Below are positions 43,951 through 52,757 of a stretch of 64,000 nucleotides of DNA, one piece after another. The notes below the pieces were generated by a model. That model had not been told where the DNA came from, ran no database searches, and worked only from the letters and a program-made list of their open reading frames with translations. How positions within the stretch are numbered: the first letter of the stretch is position 1; each line of letters starts with the position of its first letter. The stretch comes from Rhodococcus xishaensis (GTDB lineage Bacteria > Actinomycetota > Actinomycetes > Mycobacteriales > Mycobacteriaceae), in the NCBI RefSeq assembly GCF_004011825.1, contig NZ_RKLO01000001.1:457575-521574 (forward strand). Reading direction: 5' to 3'. The position numbers were made by a program, and so were the translations under genes.

Positions 43951-44099
43951 GCCGTTGATCGAAGAAGCCCGAATCACCGTTAACGGCTGGCGGCAGCACA
44001 CACAAGAAGCCGAGCTACATGGCGAACGACCGAACGGGGTGTGTCAGGTGAGAGGCCGACCCGACCCAGCACGACCGAGTAGTGGGCCCGAACATGCTT

Positions 44100-44130
44100 C
44101 TGGCCCGGCACCGTGATGGTGCCGGGCCAG
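44100..44130 (-). terminator. Terminator of secreted paralog B
   Basis: 13-bp perfect stem CTGGCCCGGCACC/GGTGCCGGGCCAG, 5-nt loop, 10 nt beyond the stop of gene B. Confidence 0.75.
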
Positions 44131-44140
44131 AAAGGGATGG

Positions 44141-44656
44141 TTAAGAAAGTCCGAAACTGCCGTATTCGAGGCTGCCGAGGCTGCCGTACTCGAGGCTCGC
44201 GAGTCCCCCGTACTTGAGGCTGCCAAGGCTGCCAGTGCCGGTGCTGCCGAGGCTACCGGCGGGGCTGAACGCCGCGGTGAATGCATGAGGCTGGTCCGTT
44301 TCTCGCCCGGTTTCCCCTGTCCCCCATGTCTCGCCACTCAAAGCGTCGCCGCACGACCAGCTGAGGTGGTAGTCGCCATCGATGAATACCGTCGTGATGA
44401 CCCAGCCACGGTTGGGATGGATGTTCAAATGCGGGGACTCGTTCTTGATTTCGGGATTGGCGTCGTTTGTTGCCACCCAGTTGCAGGTGATCATCCCCGA
44501 GCTGTTGTTGGTGATGGCGACGTCAACGAAGTTGCCCCTGACGTCGACGGAGAGGGTGACGTCTTCGGGTGCGGCGTTGGCTGGCGGGGCGAACACGGCG
44601 GCCAGGATCGGGGCGGCCAAGGCTGCTGCTGCGGCGGCACGTACTGACTTGATCAA
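44141..44656 (-). CDS. Small secreted protein, paralog B
   Basis: 171 residues from a TTG start (44656), aligned with the IKSVRAAAAAAL signal peptide of the paralogs; the open frame continues upstream through the conserved leader but is not coding-like there. Shared domain with cysteines in TCNW and WSCG and the motif GETWGTGETGRET. C-terminal tail of GSLGS and SLEYGSLGSLEYGSFG type. Function unknown; secreted. Flanked by its own leader and hairpin. Confidence 0.72.
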   Translation of the reverse strand: MIKSVRAAAAAALAAPILAAVFAPPANAAPEDVTLSVDVRGNFVDVAITNNSSGMITCNWVATNDANPEIKNESPHLNIHPNRGWVITTVFIDGDYHLSWSCGDALSGETWGTGETGRETDQPHAFTAAFSPAGSLGSTGTGSLGSLKYGGLASLEYGSLGSLEYGSFGLS

Positions 44657-44670
44657 GGAGCTCTCTTTCT

Positions 44671-44774
44671 CTTGTTCTCCGTATGCAGGCCCGCGTACGG
44701 GTGGTGGTGGTGCACCGGTGGTACCTCGAAAGAACGCGAGTGAATCGCTTCCGGCGGGAAGGAATTTAACAGTG
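44671..44774 (-). promoter_or_regulatory. Conserved promoter and leader of paralog B
   Basis: Extended -10 TGTTAAATT (minus strand, 44763-44771) followed by CCTTCCCGCCGG, TTCTTTCGAGGTACCACCGG, and the hairpin-forming CCCGTACGCGGGC. Predicted untranslated leader of about 100 nt. No good -35 is seen, as expected for an extended -10 promoter. Confidence 0.6.
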
Positions 44775-44954
44775 TCCCGCCCGACAAAGTTCGGGAAATC
44801 GCCATGCGCAGTGTTCCGATCGAAGCCCCCGTACCCCACAACAGCTGACGGCGGCACTCATAGGAAGCCGAGCTACATGCCGAACGATCGAACGAGTGTG
44901 CTAAGCGGGGGCGGACCCGAACCAACACGGACGAACAGCGGGCCCGAAATGCTT

Positions 44955-44986
44955 CTGACCCGACACCGTGAATGGTGCCGGGCCAG
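44955..44986 (-). terminator. Terminator of secreted paralog C
   Basis: CTGACCCGACACC/GGTGCCGGGCCAG. The two A-C mismatches seen on the plus strand become G-U pairs in minus-strand RNA, supporting leftward transcription of gene C. Confidence 0.7.
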
Positions 44987-44997
44987 AAAGGGGGCGG

Positions 44998-45468
44998 TCA
45001 GGAACTGCCGAAGCTGCCGGACGTGCTCCCTAGGCTGCCGAGGCTGCCTGAACCGGTGCCCTCGTCGTCGGTATCAGCCGGGGCGGTGAACAGGAACGGA
45101 TCGGCCGTCTTTCGCCCTGTGTCCCACGTCGACCCCCACGTCTCGCCGCCGAGCGGGGTGACGCAGTTCCAGTTGATGCTATAGCTACCATCGGCGACGG
45201 TCACCGGGAAGCGATACACCTCGTCGGACTCGACACGCTGGAAGAAGGCTCGGTAGGACTCGCCGAAGATCCGGTCTTCCGCTGCCGTCCAGTGGCAGAC
45301 GATTGTCCTCTGGCTGTCGTTGGTGATGATGACTTCAACGTCGTTGCCCTGAACCTTGGCGGAGAGGGTGACGTCTTTGACTCCGGCGTTGGCCGGCGCG
45401 GCGAACACGGCGGCCAGGAGCGGCGCGGCCAAGGCTGCTGCGGCGGCGGCACGTACTGACTTGATCAA
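44998..45468 (-). CDS. Small secreted protein, paralog C
   Basis: 156 residues from a TTG start (45468) in the same context as paralog B. Signal peptide IKSVRAAAAAALAAPLLAA, cleavage near ANA-GVKD. Shared domain with cysteines in VCHW and NWNC and GETWGSTWDTGRKT. Short C-terminal GSLGSLGSTSGSFGSS tail, the shortest of the three. Function unknown. Most of the sequence between signal peptide and the second cysteine has diverged, while leader and terminator remain conserved. Confidence 0.72.
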   Translation of the reverse strand: MIKSVRAAAAAALAAPLLAAVFAAPANAGVKDVTLSAKVQGNDVEVIITNDSQRTIVCHWTAAEDRIFGESYRAFFQRVESDEVYRFPVTVADGSYSINWNCVTPLGGETWGSTWDTGRKTADPFLFTAPADTDDEGTGSGSLGSLGSTSGSFGSS

Positions 45469-45482
45469 GGAGTTCTCTTTCT

Positions 45483-45583
45483 CTTGTTCTCCGTATGCGG
45501 GCCCGCGTGCGGGTGGTCGTGCACCGGTGGTACCTCGAAAGAACGCGAGTGAATCCCTCCCGGCGGGAAGGAATCTAACAGTG
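45483..45583 (-). promoter_or_regulatory. Conserved promoter and leader of paralog C
   Basis: Extended -10 TGTTAGATT (minus strand, 45572-45580) and the same downstream blocks as B (CCTTCCCGCCGG, GGTACCACCGGTGCAC, CCCGCACGCGGGC). The remaining 45584-45989 stretch up to tRNA-Arg holds no gene I can support. Confidence 0.6.
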
Positions 45584-45989
45584 CCTACCGCAAATGTTTG
45601 GGGAATCGTCCTGCACAACGTTTTGATCGAAGCCCGCATCGCCCACAGAAGCTGACCGGCGAGGAGGCGCCGTGAACCCGATCGAACCCACCACTGCTAT
45701 CGCCGCGGGTGTCTGCGGCGCATCGTCGACAGCGTGGCACGGCAGGGGAGGTCGCACGGAAGGGGAGGGGGAGAACCCCGTCGCAGGAGGACGGAGGCTC
45801 CCTGGAGATCGGGGGTCAGTCAGCTGGATCCGTGTTCCGGGAACGGGCTGGGCCGGGTAGGTGCCACTGCCCATTTACTCCCCACTTTGGCCTCCGCAAC
45901 GCTCTCTCACTCGTCATATGAAGGTCGTGGAGAATCGGAATTCCAACAGTTCAGACCGATATCTGGCATGTTAAGTCTGATGAGATGAG

Positions 45990-46063
45990 TGCCCCCGGCA
46001 GGACTCGAACCTGCGACCTAGAGATTAGAAGGCTCTTGCTCTATCCAGCTGAGCTACGGAGGC
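45990..46063 (-). tRNA. tRNA-Arg (UCU)
   Basis: Acceptor GCCTCCG/CGGGGGC, anticodon loop CTTCTAA with anticodon TCT, T-arm GCAGG-TTCGAGT-CCTGC, discriminator A, CCA not encoded. The pair closing the anticodon loop (C31-T39) is a mismatch. Its 3' third recurs at 41117-41146. Confidence 0.95.
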
Positions 46064-46229
46064 GCGGCCAGAAGCATACCCGCCCGTCCGGGGTGCCCCG
46101 TGCACGCTGATTGATGAATACCAAATTCACACGCCACCACCAGAACCGATCCTAGCCGCGTCACCACGGAATAAGCTCGCTGTTGAACAACCTCACCAAA
46201 GGCGACGGCCGGAACTGGGGGCTGACGCG

Positions 46230-47366
46230 ATGCGCGACGTCTTGTCCGATCTCTTCACAATTTGGCGGGCGGGCGGCACAGCTGGACTGGGCACGGTGGT
46301 CGCGACATTCCGGTCTGCGCCTCGAGATCCGGGCGCCGCGATGCTGGTGGCACCGGACGGGAGCGTCACCGGGTCCGTCTCGGGTGGCTGTGTCGAGGGC
46401 GCGGTGTATGACCTCGCGTCGGAGGTCGTCGGCACCGGCCGGCCGGTTCTCGAGCGATACGGTGTGAGCGACGAGGACGCCTTCGCGGTCGGCCTCACCT
46501 GCGGGGGTGTCCTCGACGTCTTCGTCGAGCCGGTCTCTCGCGACACCTTCCCGGACCTCGATGCGGTCGTCGCTGACATCCGCGAGAACCTGCCGGTCGC
46601 AGTCGCTACGGTCATCGCGGACATCGATCGCCCCGACGGTGCGCGGGTGGGCCGCCATCTCGTTGTCCGGCCGGAGAACGCAAGCGGATCGCTCGGCTCC
46701 GCTCGTCTGGACCAGGCCGTGACCGACGACGGGCGCGGGCTGCTGGCCGCAGGCCGGTCCGCGGTCCTCGAGTACGGACCTGACGGGCAGCGCCGCGGGG
46801 AGGGCCTGCGGGTGTTCGTCTCGAGCTTCGCGCCGCCGCCGCGGATGCTCGTGTTCGGTGCGATCGACTTTGCCGCCGCCGTCGCGCGGCAGGGTGCGTT
46901 CCTCGGCTACCGGGTCACCGTGTGTGACGCGCGCGAGGTGTTCGCGACCGCTAGCCGGTTCCCGACCGCCGACGAGGTGGTGGTGGACTGGCCGCACCGA
47001 TATCTCGCCGCACAGGCCGAGGCCGGTGCGATCGACAGGCGCACCGTGATCTGCGTCCTCACCCACGACCCCAAGTTCGACGTCCCGCTCCTCGAGGTAG
47101 CGCTGCGCCTCCCCGACGTGGGCTTCGTCGGGGCGATGGGCTCCGAGCGCACCCACCTGGACCGTCTCGCGCGGCTGCGTGAGGCCGGTCTGACGGATGA
47201 GGAATTGTCGAGGTTGTCGAGTCCTATCGGGCTCGATCTCGGTGCGCGCACACCCGAGGAGACAGCGGTGTCGATCGCCGCCGAGATCATCGCTCGGCGG
47301 TGGGGTGGCGGGGGTCGACCGCTACGTGACCTGCACGGACGTATTCACCATGACCGACCCGAATGA
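46230..47366 (+). CDS. XdhC/CoxI-family molybdenum-enzyme maturation factor
   Basis: 378 residues. N-terminal XdhC_CoxI domain (GTAGLGTVVATF; GSVSGGCVEGAVY with the cysteine typical of XdhC; LTCGGVLDVFVE). C-terminal Rossmann-like XdhC_C domain (MLVFGAIDFAAAVARQ; GFVGAMGSERTHLDRL; GLDLGARTPEETAVSIAAEI). Such proteins bind Mo cofactor and promote its sulfuration and insertion into xanthine-oxidase-type enzymes. It precedes coxM by 97 nt, so it probably serves the CO dehydrogenase. A second, shorter XdhC-like gene lies after coxL. Confidence 0.9.
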   Translation: MRDVLSDLFTIWRAGGTAGLGTVVATFRSAPRDPGAAMLVAPDGSVTGSVSGGCVEGAVYDLASEVVGTGRPVLERYGVSDEDAFAVGLTCGGVLDVFVEPVSRDTFPDLDAVVADIRENLPVAVATVIADIDRPDGARVGRHLVVRPENASGSLGSARLDQAVTDDGRGLLAAGRSAVLEYGPDGQRRGEGLRVFVSSFAPPPRMLVFGAIDFAAAVARQGAFLGYRVTVCDAREVFATASRFPTADEVVVDWPHRYLAAQAEAGAIDRRTVICVLTHDPKFDVPLLEVALRLPDVGFVGAMGSERTHLDRLARLREAGLTDEELSRLSSPIGLDLGARTPEETAVSIAAEIIARRWGGGGRPLRDLHGRIHHDRPE

Positions 47367-47463
47367 TTACGGCACCGAGATCAAGTGATCGCTGAATAGG
47401 CCTTGACGGTGGCCTTCACCCTGGAACAGGCTGGAAACGATCCGGCTCTGTGAGGAGTGACAC

Positions 47464-48357
47464 ATGCAGGTTCCGGGATTGTTCGAATACGAACGCGCCG
47501 CCGACGTCGCGGATGCGATTGCGTTGCTGGATCGGCTGGGCGACGAGGCAAGGGTGGTTGCGGGCGGTCACAGCCTGTTGCCGATGATGAAGCTGCGGCT
47601 GGCCAACCCCGAGTACCTCATCGACATCAACGACCTTGTCGACGAACTGGGATACATCTTGGTCGCGTCAGACGCTGTCCGGATCGGCGCGATGGTCCGA
47701 CATCGTCAGATGCTCGAGTCCGACGACCTGGCGAAGGTGTTCCCGATCTTCCGGGACGCCGAGCGTGTGATCGCCGACCCGGTAGTGCGCAATCGTGGCA
47801 CCATCGGCGGTTCGCTCTGCCAGGCCGATCCAGCCGAGGATCTGACGACGGTGTGCTCGGTGGTCGGCGCCGTCTGCGTCATTCGTGGCCCGACCGGCGT
47901 GCGTGAGGTGCCGATGGACGAGTTTCTCGTCGGCCCGTACGAAACTGCCGTACGCAGCAACGAGATCCTCGTCGAGGTCCGCGTCCCCCGTACCCCGCCG
48001 GAGCATCCAGGATCCAGCGCTTACTCGAAAGTGGAACGACGCGTGGGGGACTGGGCCATCGCAGCCGCGGGGGCGGCACTGTGGCTCGACGAGGACCGCA
48101 TCGGCGGGGCGTCGGTCGGACTCACCGCGGTAGAACCGGACGCCGAGCGGGTGGCGGCGATCGGCGATTTCCTTCGGGGGCAACCGATCACCGAGGAGAC
48201 GTTCCACAGGGCCGGTGAACTGGCCGGGCAGGCATGTGAACCGGTGGCCGATCCTCGCGGCACCGCGGCCTACAAGCGGCACCTGGCCGACGAACTGACC
48301 GTCCGCTCGTTGCGCACCGCTGCCGATCGGGCCGTCGTCCCACGAACGGAGGCATGA
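47464..48357 (+). CDS. coxM: CO dehydrogenase medium (FAD) subunit CoxM
   Basis: 297-residue flavoprotein subunit. FAD-binding motifs [14 protein letters not shown] (from residue 33) and [14 protein letters not shown] (about residues 109-122) match the CutM/CoxM family; a C-terminal CO-dehydrogenase flavoprotein domain follows. It passes electrons from the Fe-S clusters of CoxS to the respiratory chain. GAGGAG lies ahead of the ATG. coxS starts 1 nt after its stop. The M-S-L order is that of form I CO dehydrogenases. Confidence 0.94.
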   Translation: MQVPGLFEYERAADVADAIALLDRLGDEARVVAGGHSLLPMMKLRLANPEYLIDINDLVDELGYILVASDAVRIGAMVRHRQMLESDDLAKVFPIFRDAERVIADPVVRNRGTIGGSLCQADPAEDLTTVCSVVGAVCVIRGPTGVREVPMDEFLVGPYETAVRSNEILVEVRVPRTPPEHPGSSAYSKVERRVGDWAIAAAGAALWLDEDRIGGASVGLTAVEPDAERVAAIGDFLRGQPITEETFHRAGELAGQACEPVADPRGTAAYKRHLADELTVRSLRTAADRAVVPRTEA

Positions 48358-48358
48358 G

Positions 48359-48856
48359 ATGCGAGTGACGATGACGGTCAACGGCACCGAGGTCAACGAC
48401 GACATCGAACCGCGCACGCTGCTGGTGCACTTTCTGCGCGATCGATTGGGACTCACCGGAACCCACTGGGGTTGCGACACGAGTAACTGCGGCACCTGCG
48501 TGGTGTCGGTGGACGGCGAACCGGTGAAGTCGTGCACGATGCTTGCGGTCATGGCCGGCGGGCGCGACGTGCGCACGGTCGAGGGACTCTCGCGGGACGG
48601 GGTGCTCGACCCCGTGCAGGAAGGGTTCATGCAATGCCACGGACTGCAGTGCGGATTCTGCACGCCCGGCATGATGATTACCGCCCGCGCACTACTCGAT
48701 CGCGATCCGGATCCTGATGAACAGACAATTCGTGAGGCGATCTCGGGCCAGATCTGCCGTTGCACCGGCTATACCACGATCGTCCGATCCATCCGGTGGG
48801 CCGCCGAACACAGCGGCGCGACCACCGACAACGTGACCACCGGAGGTGCGTCGTGA
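48359..48856 (+). CDS. coxS: CO dehydrogenase small (2Fe-2S) subunit CoxS
   Basis: 165 residues with two [2Fe-2S] clusters: plant-type cysteines 39, 44, 47 and 59 ([10 protein letters not shown]...SC) and the C-terminal set 98, 101, 133 and 135 (QCGFCTPGM...CRCTGY). It transfers electrons from the Mo-Cu site of CoxL to FAD of CoxM. ATGA-like coupling: starts 1 nt after coxM and overlaps coxL by 4 nt. Confidence 0.96.
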   Translation: MRVTMTVNGTEVNDDIEPRTLLVHFLRDRLGLTGTHWGCDTSNCGTCVVSVDGEPVKSCTMLAVMAGGRDVRTVEGLSRDGVLDPVQEGFMQCHGLQCGFCTPGMMITARALLDRDPDPDEQTIREAISGQICRCTGYTTIVRSIRWAAEHSGATTDNVTTGGAS

Positions 48857-51270
48857 CCACGCTCGACAAGGCGCCCGAGACGGTCGATCCCGACAGCGTT
48901 TCGAACGACGGGAAGCCGTGCGGGCACGGTCGGATGCTGCGCAAGGAGGACCCGAGGTTCGTCCGCGGAAAGGGCCACTACGTCGACGATGTCCAACTGC
49001 CCGGAATGCTGCACCTGGCGATCCTTCGTTCGCCGGTCGCACACGCGCGGGTCGTGAGCGTGGACACGACGGCGGCGCAGGAACATCCCAAGGTTGTGGC
49101 CGTCGTCACCGGCGCCGATTTGGCGGAAAAGGGTCTGGCATGGATGCCGACCCTGTCGAACGACGTGCAGGCCGTCCTGGCGACCGACAAGGTGCGGTTC
49201 CAGGGGCAGGAGGTGGCGTTCGTCGTCGCCGAGGACCGCTATTCCGCGCGCGATGCGCTGGAGTTGATCGATGTCGAGTACGAACCGCTCGAGCCTGTCG
49301 TCGATGCGCGCACTGCACTGTCACCGGACGCACCGGTCATCCGCACCGATCTGGACGGTAAGACCGACAACCACTGCTTCGAGTGGGAGACAGGAGATTC
49401 TGCGGCCACCGATGCGGTCTTCGCGAAGGCCGATGTGGTGGTGCGACAGGAGGTCGTGTACCCGCGGGTGCACCCGGCGCCGATGGAGACGTGCGGCGCC
49501 GTCGCCGACTACGACGCGGTGAACGGCAAGCTCACACTGTGGTCCACGAGTCAGGCCCCGCACGCCCACCGCACCCTGTACGCGCTGGTCGCGGGGTTGC
49601 CGGAGCACAAGATCCGGGTGATCTCGCCGGACATCGGCGGTGGCTTCGGCAACAAGGTGCCGATCTACCCGGGCTACGTGTGCGCGATCGTCGGATCACT
49701 GGTCACCGGCAAGCCCGTCAAGTGGATGGAGGACCGCAGCGAGAACCTCACCAGCACCGGCTTCGCGCGTGACTACATCATGGTCGGCGAGATCGCCGCG
49801 ACCAGCGAGGGCAAGATCCTCGCGATCCGCACCGACGTCCTGGCCGACCACGGCGCGTTCAACGGCACCGCGGCCCCGATCAAGTATCCGGCTGGCTTCT
49901 TCGGGGTTTTCACTGGCAGCTACGACCTCGAGGCTGCGTACTGCCACATGACCGCCGTGTACACGAACAAGGCCCCTGGCGGTGTGGCGTACGCGTGTTC
50001 GTTCCGCATCACCGAGGCGGTGTACCTCGTCGAGCGAATGGTCGACTGCCTCGCGTACGACCTCGACATGGACCCGGCGGAGCTGAGGTTGAAGAACCTG
50101 CTGCGCCCCGACCAGTTCCCGTACACGTCCAAGACCGGGTGGAAGTACGACTCGGGCGACTACGCCACGACGATGCGCAAGGCGATGGACATGATCGGCT
50201 ACGACGAGCTACGCCGGGAGCAGGCCGAGCGCCGCGAGCGTGGCGAGTTGATGGGCATCGGGATGTCCTTCTTCACCGAGGCCGTCGGCGCCGGACCGCG
50301 CAAGGACATGGACATCCTCGGGCTCGGTATGGCGGACGGGTGTGAACTCACCGTTCACCCGACCGGCAAGGCGGTCGTCCGGATCTCGGTGCAGACACAG
50401 GGGCAGGGGCACGAGACGACGTTCGCGCAGATCGTCGGCGAAGAACTCGGCATTCCACCCGAGGACATCGACGTGGTCCACGGCGACACCGACAACACCC
50501 CCTTCGGCCTCGGGACCTACGGAAGCCGCTCGACCCCGGTGTCGGGAGCGGCGGCTGCCCTCGTCGCACGCAAGGTGCGTGACAAGGCGCGGATCATCGC
50601 GTCGGGCATGCTCGAGGTGTCCGTCGCTGACCTCGAATGGGTCAAGGACGACGAGCGCGGCGGTGCGTTCCAGGTGAAGGGCGACCCCTCGGCGGCGGTG
50701 ACGATCCAGGACATCGCGATGCGTTCGTATGGGGCCGGAGATCTACCCGACGGCATCGAGGGCGGCCTCGAAGCCCAGATCTGTTACAACCCAGAGAATC
50801 TCACCTACCCGTACGGAGCGTACTTCTGCATCGTGGACGTCGACCCCGGCACCTGTGAGGTGAAGGTGCGCCGGTTCCTCGCGGTCGACGACTGCGGCAC
50901 CCGCATCAACCCGATGATCATCGAAGGGCAGGTTCACGGCGGCATCACCGATGGAATCGGTATGGCGCTCATGGAGATCGTCGCATTCGACGAGGACGGC
51001 AACTGCCTCGGTGGCTCGTTCATGGACTACCTGATCCCGACGGCGCTCGAGGTGCCGCACTTCGAGACGGGATTCACGGTCACCCCGTCGCCACACCATC
51101 CCATCGGAGCCAAGGGGGTTGGGGAAAGCGCGACCGTGGGCTCGCCGCCGGCCGTGGTGAATGCCGTCGTCGATGCGTTGAAGCCGTACGGGGTGCGTCA
51201 CGCGGACATGCCGCTGACGCCGTCCCGCGTGTGGGAGGCGATGCAGGGTCGGGCGGCCCCGCCGATCTGA
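48853..51270 (+). CDS. coxL: CO dehydrogenase large (Mo-Cu) subunit CoxL, form I
   Basis: 805-residue molybdopterin-cytosine-dinucleotide subunit that oxidises CO to CO2. The active-site loop VAYACSFR contains Cys382, equivalent to the Cu-binding Cys388 of Oligotropha CoxL, and matches the form I signature AYXCSFR rather than the form II AYRGAGR. GVGES holds Glu758, the base equivalent to Glu763. QGQGHET and GGGFGNK cofactor motifs are present. GTG start overlaps the coxS stop (GTGA) with GGAGGTG at 48842-48848. A genuine CO-oxidising enzyme is expected. Confidence 0.96.
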   Translation: MTTLDKAPETVDPDSVSNDGKPCGHGRMLRKEDPRFVRGKGHYVDDVQLPGMLHLAILRSPVAHARVVSVDTTAAQEHPKVVAVVTGADLAEKGLAWMPTLSNDVQAVLATDKVRFQGQEVAFVVAEDRYSARDALELIDVEYEPLEPVVDARTALSPDAPVIRTDLDGKTDNHCFEWETGDSAATDAVFAKADVVVRQEVVYPRVHPAPMETCGAVADYDAVNGKLTLWSTSQAPHAHRTLYALVAGLPEHKIRVISPDIGGGFGNKVPIYPGYVCAIVGSLVTGKPVKWMEDRSENLTSTGFARDYIMVGEIAATSEGKILAIRTDVLADHGAFNGTAAPIKYPAGFFGVFTGSYDLEAAYCHMTAVYTNKAPGGVAYACSFRITEAVYLVERMVDCLAYDLDMDPAELRLKNLLRPDQFPYTSKTGWKYDSGDYATTMRKAMDMIGYDELRREQAERRERGELMGIGMSFFTEAVGAGPRKDMDILGLGMADGCELTVHPTGKAVVRISVQTQGQGHETTFAQIVGEELGIPPEDIDVVHGDTDNTPFGLGTYGSRSTPVSGAAAALVARKVRDKARIIASGMLEVSVADLEWVKDDERGGAFQVKGDPSAAVTIQDIAMRSYGAGDLPDGIEGGLEAQICYNPENLTYPYGAYFCIVDVDPGTCEVKVRRFLAVDDCGTRINPMIIEGQVHGGITDGIGMALMEIVAFDEDGNCLGGSFMDYLIPTALEVPHFETGFTVTPSPHHPIGAKGVGESATVGSPPAVVNAVVDALKPYGVRHADMPLTPSRVWEAMQGRAAPPI

Positions 51271-51282
51271 CGGGAGGTGCGA

Positions 51283-52176
51283 ATGGATCTCGGTGCACGC
51301 GCCGCACTGTTGGCTAGCGAGCGGCGAGCCTTCGTCCGCGCGACGGTAGTTCGCGCCCAGCAACCGACCTCGTCGGCGCCAGGCAATGACGCGATCGTGT
51401 TGGCGGACGGTACGATCGAAGGCTTCGTCGGTGGCCACTGCGTGCAGAACTCGGTACGGCAGGCCGCGACGGAAGTACTCGAGACGGGCGAGAGTCTGCT
51501 GCTGCGGGTCCTGCCTGACGACGGGCCCGTCTACCCGGATGTCCCCGGGGCGCGTGTGGTCACGAACCCGTGCCTGTCCGGCGGGGCGATCGAGATCTTC
51601 CTGCAGCCGTGCCTGCCCGCGCCGATCGTGAGGGTTGTCGGCGAGACTCCCGTCGCGGACGCGGTCGCCTCGTTCGCCGAGTCGCTCGACCTCGAGGTCC
51701 AGCGCGGCCCCACACCGAGCGTTGGGGAATCGGCGGTGGTCGTCGCAAGCCTCGGCGGGGACGAGCCGAGCGTGATCCGGGAGGCGCTCGACGCCGGAGC
51801 CGGTTACGTCGGACTCGTCGCGAGCCGGTCCCGCGGAGCCGCGATCCTCGACGAACTCGACCTCGACCCCGAGCCGCGTGCCGCCGTCCACACCCCGGCG
51901 GGACTGCCCATAGGAGCGCGAACGCCGAGCGAGATCGCGGTGTCGATTCTCGCCGAGTTGGTCCGTGAGATTCGCGGCGGGCAGCTGCCGGATCGAACAG
52001 TCACCGGGACAACGGGGTCGGAGACCGCCCGACTGACCGTGGTCGACCCCGTGTGCGGCATGACCGTCATCGTCGACGACGAGACCCCGCACCTGCAGAT
52101 CGACGGTGAGGACTACTGGTTTTGTGCGCCCGGGTGTCTGCGAGCCTATGAGAAGGAGCGAGCCCGATGTTCGTGA
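51283..52176 (+). CDS. coxF: XdhC-like maturation protein with C-terminal YHS domain (CoxF-like)
   Basis: 297 residues. The N-terminal two thirds are XdhC-like (GTIEGFVGGHCVQNSV; NPCLSGGAIEIFLQP; GLPIGARTPSEIAVSIL), with a shortened Rossmann part. The C-terminus is a YHS metal-binding domain: VDPVCGMTV then YWFCAPGCLRAYEKE, three cysteines. CoxF of Oligotropha is XdhC-like and needed for the CuSMo site; the YHS module suggests metal handling, possibly copper, which is inference. ATG at 51283 with GGGAGG 5 nt upstream. Its end overlaps the next gene by 10 nt. Confidence 0.85.
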   Translation: MDLGARAALLASERRAFVRATVVRAQQPTSSAPGNDAIVLADGTIEGFVGGHCVQNSVRQAATEVLETGESLLLRVLPDDGPVYPDVPGARVVTNPCLSGGAIEIFLQPCLPAPIVRVVGETPVADAVASFAESLDLEVQRGPTPSVGESAVVVASLGGDEPSVIREALDAGAGYVGLVASRSRGAAILDELDLDPEPRAAVHTPAGLPIGARTPSEIAVSILAELVREIRGGQLPDRTVTGTTGSETARLTVVDPVCGMTVIVDDETPHLQIDGEDYWFCAPGCLRAYEKERARCS

Positions 52177-52757
52177 CCGGACTGGTGCTGGCCGCCGGTA
52201 GGTCTCGGCGACTGGGGCGGCCCAAGCAACTGCTGCCGTACCGCGGCGCGACCCTGCTCGACGCGACGTTGCGAACAGCCCGGGCTTGCCGTTTCCACCA
52301 GCTGCTGGTGACCGTGCCAGGGGCCGCCGAAGCGATCGAGGACATTGTCGACCTACGCGGCTGCACCGTAGTCCACACCCCCGACTCGGGCAGCGGCTGC
52401 TCGGCGTCGGTGAAAGCGGCCCTGCCCGAGGTCGATCCGCTCGCGGCCGGGATCGTGCTGCTGCTCGGTGACCAACCCGGTGTCCAACCGTGGACGGTGC
52501 GCGACCTCGTATCCCGCGGCGCCATGGAGAACATCGGAATGTGTCGCTACACGGACGGACTCGGTCATCCACTGTGGTTGGGACGCAGTGTGTTCGGCGA
52601 ACTGGCCATGCTGCGCGGTGACAAGGCCGTGTGGGGCCTGTTCGACCGTCACCCGGACGACGCGTTCGAGATTCCGGTGGACGATCGGATCCCGCTCGAC
52701 GTCGATACCTGGGATGAATACCGGGCGCTGCTCGACCAGGACCAGGACGCGTCGTGA
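52167..52757 (+). CDS. mocA: Molybdenum cofactor cytidylyltransferase (MocA-like)
   Basis: 196-residue NTP-transferase. N-terminal nucleotide motif LVLAAGRSRRLGRPKQLLPY and later LLLGDQPGVQPWTV and GHPLWLG fit the MocA/MobA family. CO dehydrogenase carries molybdopterin cytosine dinucleotide, so CTP:molybdopterin transfer is the expected job. Specificity for CTP over GTP is inferred from context. Overlaps both neighbours (10 nt upstream, 4 nt downstream). Confidence 0.87.
   Translation: MFVTGLVLAAGRSRRLGRPKQLLPYRGATLLDATLRTARACRFHQLLVTVPGAAEAIEDIVDLRGCTVVHTPDSGSGCSASVKAALPEVDPLAAGIVLLLGDQPGVQPWTVRDLVSRGAMENIGMCRYTDGLGHPLWLGRSVFGELAMLRGDKAVWGLFDRHPDDAFEIPVDDRIPLDVDTWDEYRALLDQDQDAS

Noticed and set aside
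45672-45988. Short open frames between paralog C and tRNA-Arg
   Set aside because: Low-complexity Arg/Gly sequence, no ribosome site, no coding periodicity beyond that expected from GC content.
47401-47430. TTGACG as -35 box before coxM
   Set aside because: No TAnnnT-like -10 at a suitable distance, so I do not call a promoter here.
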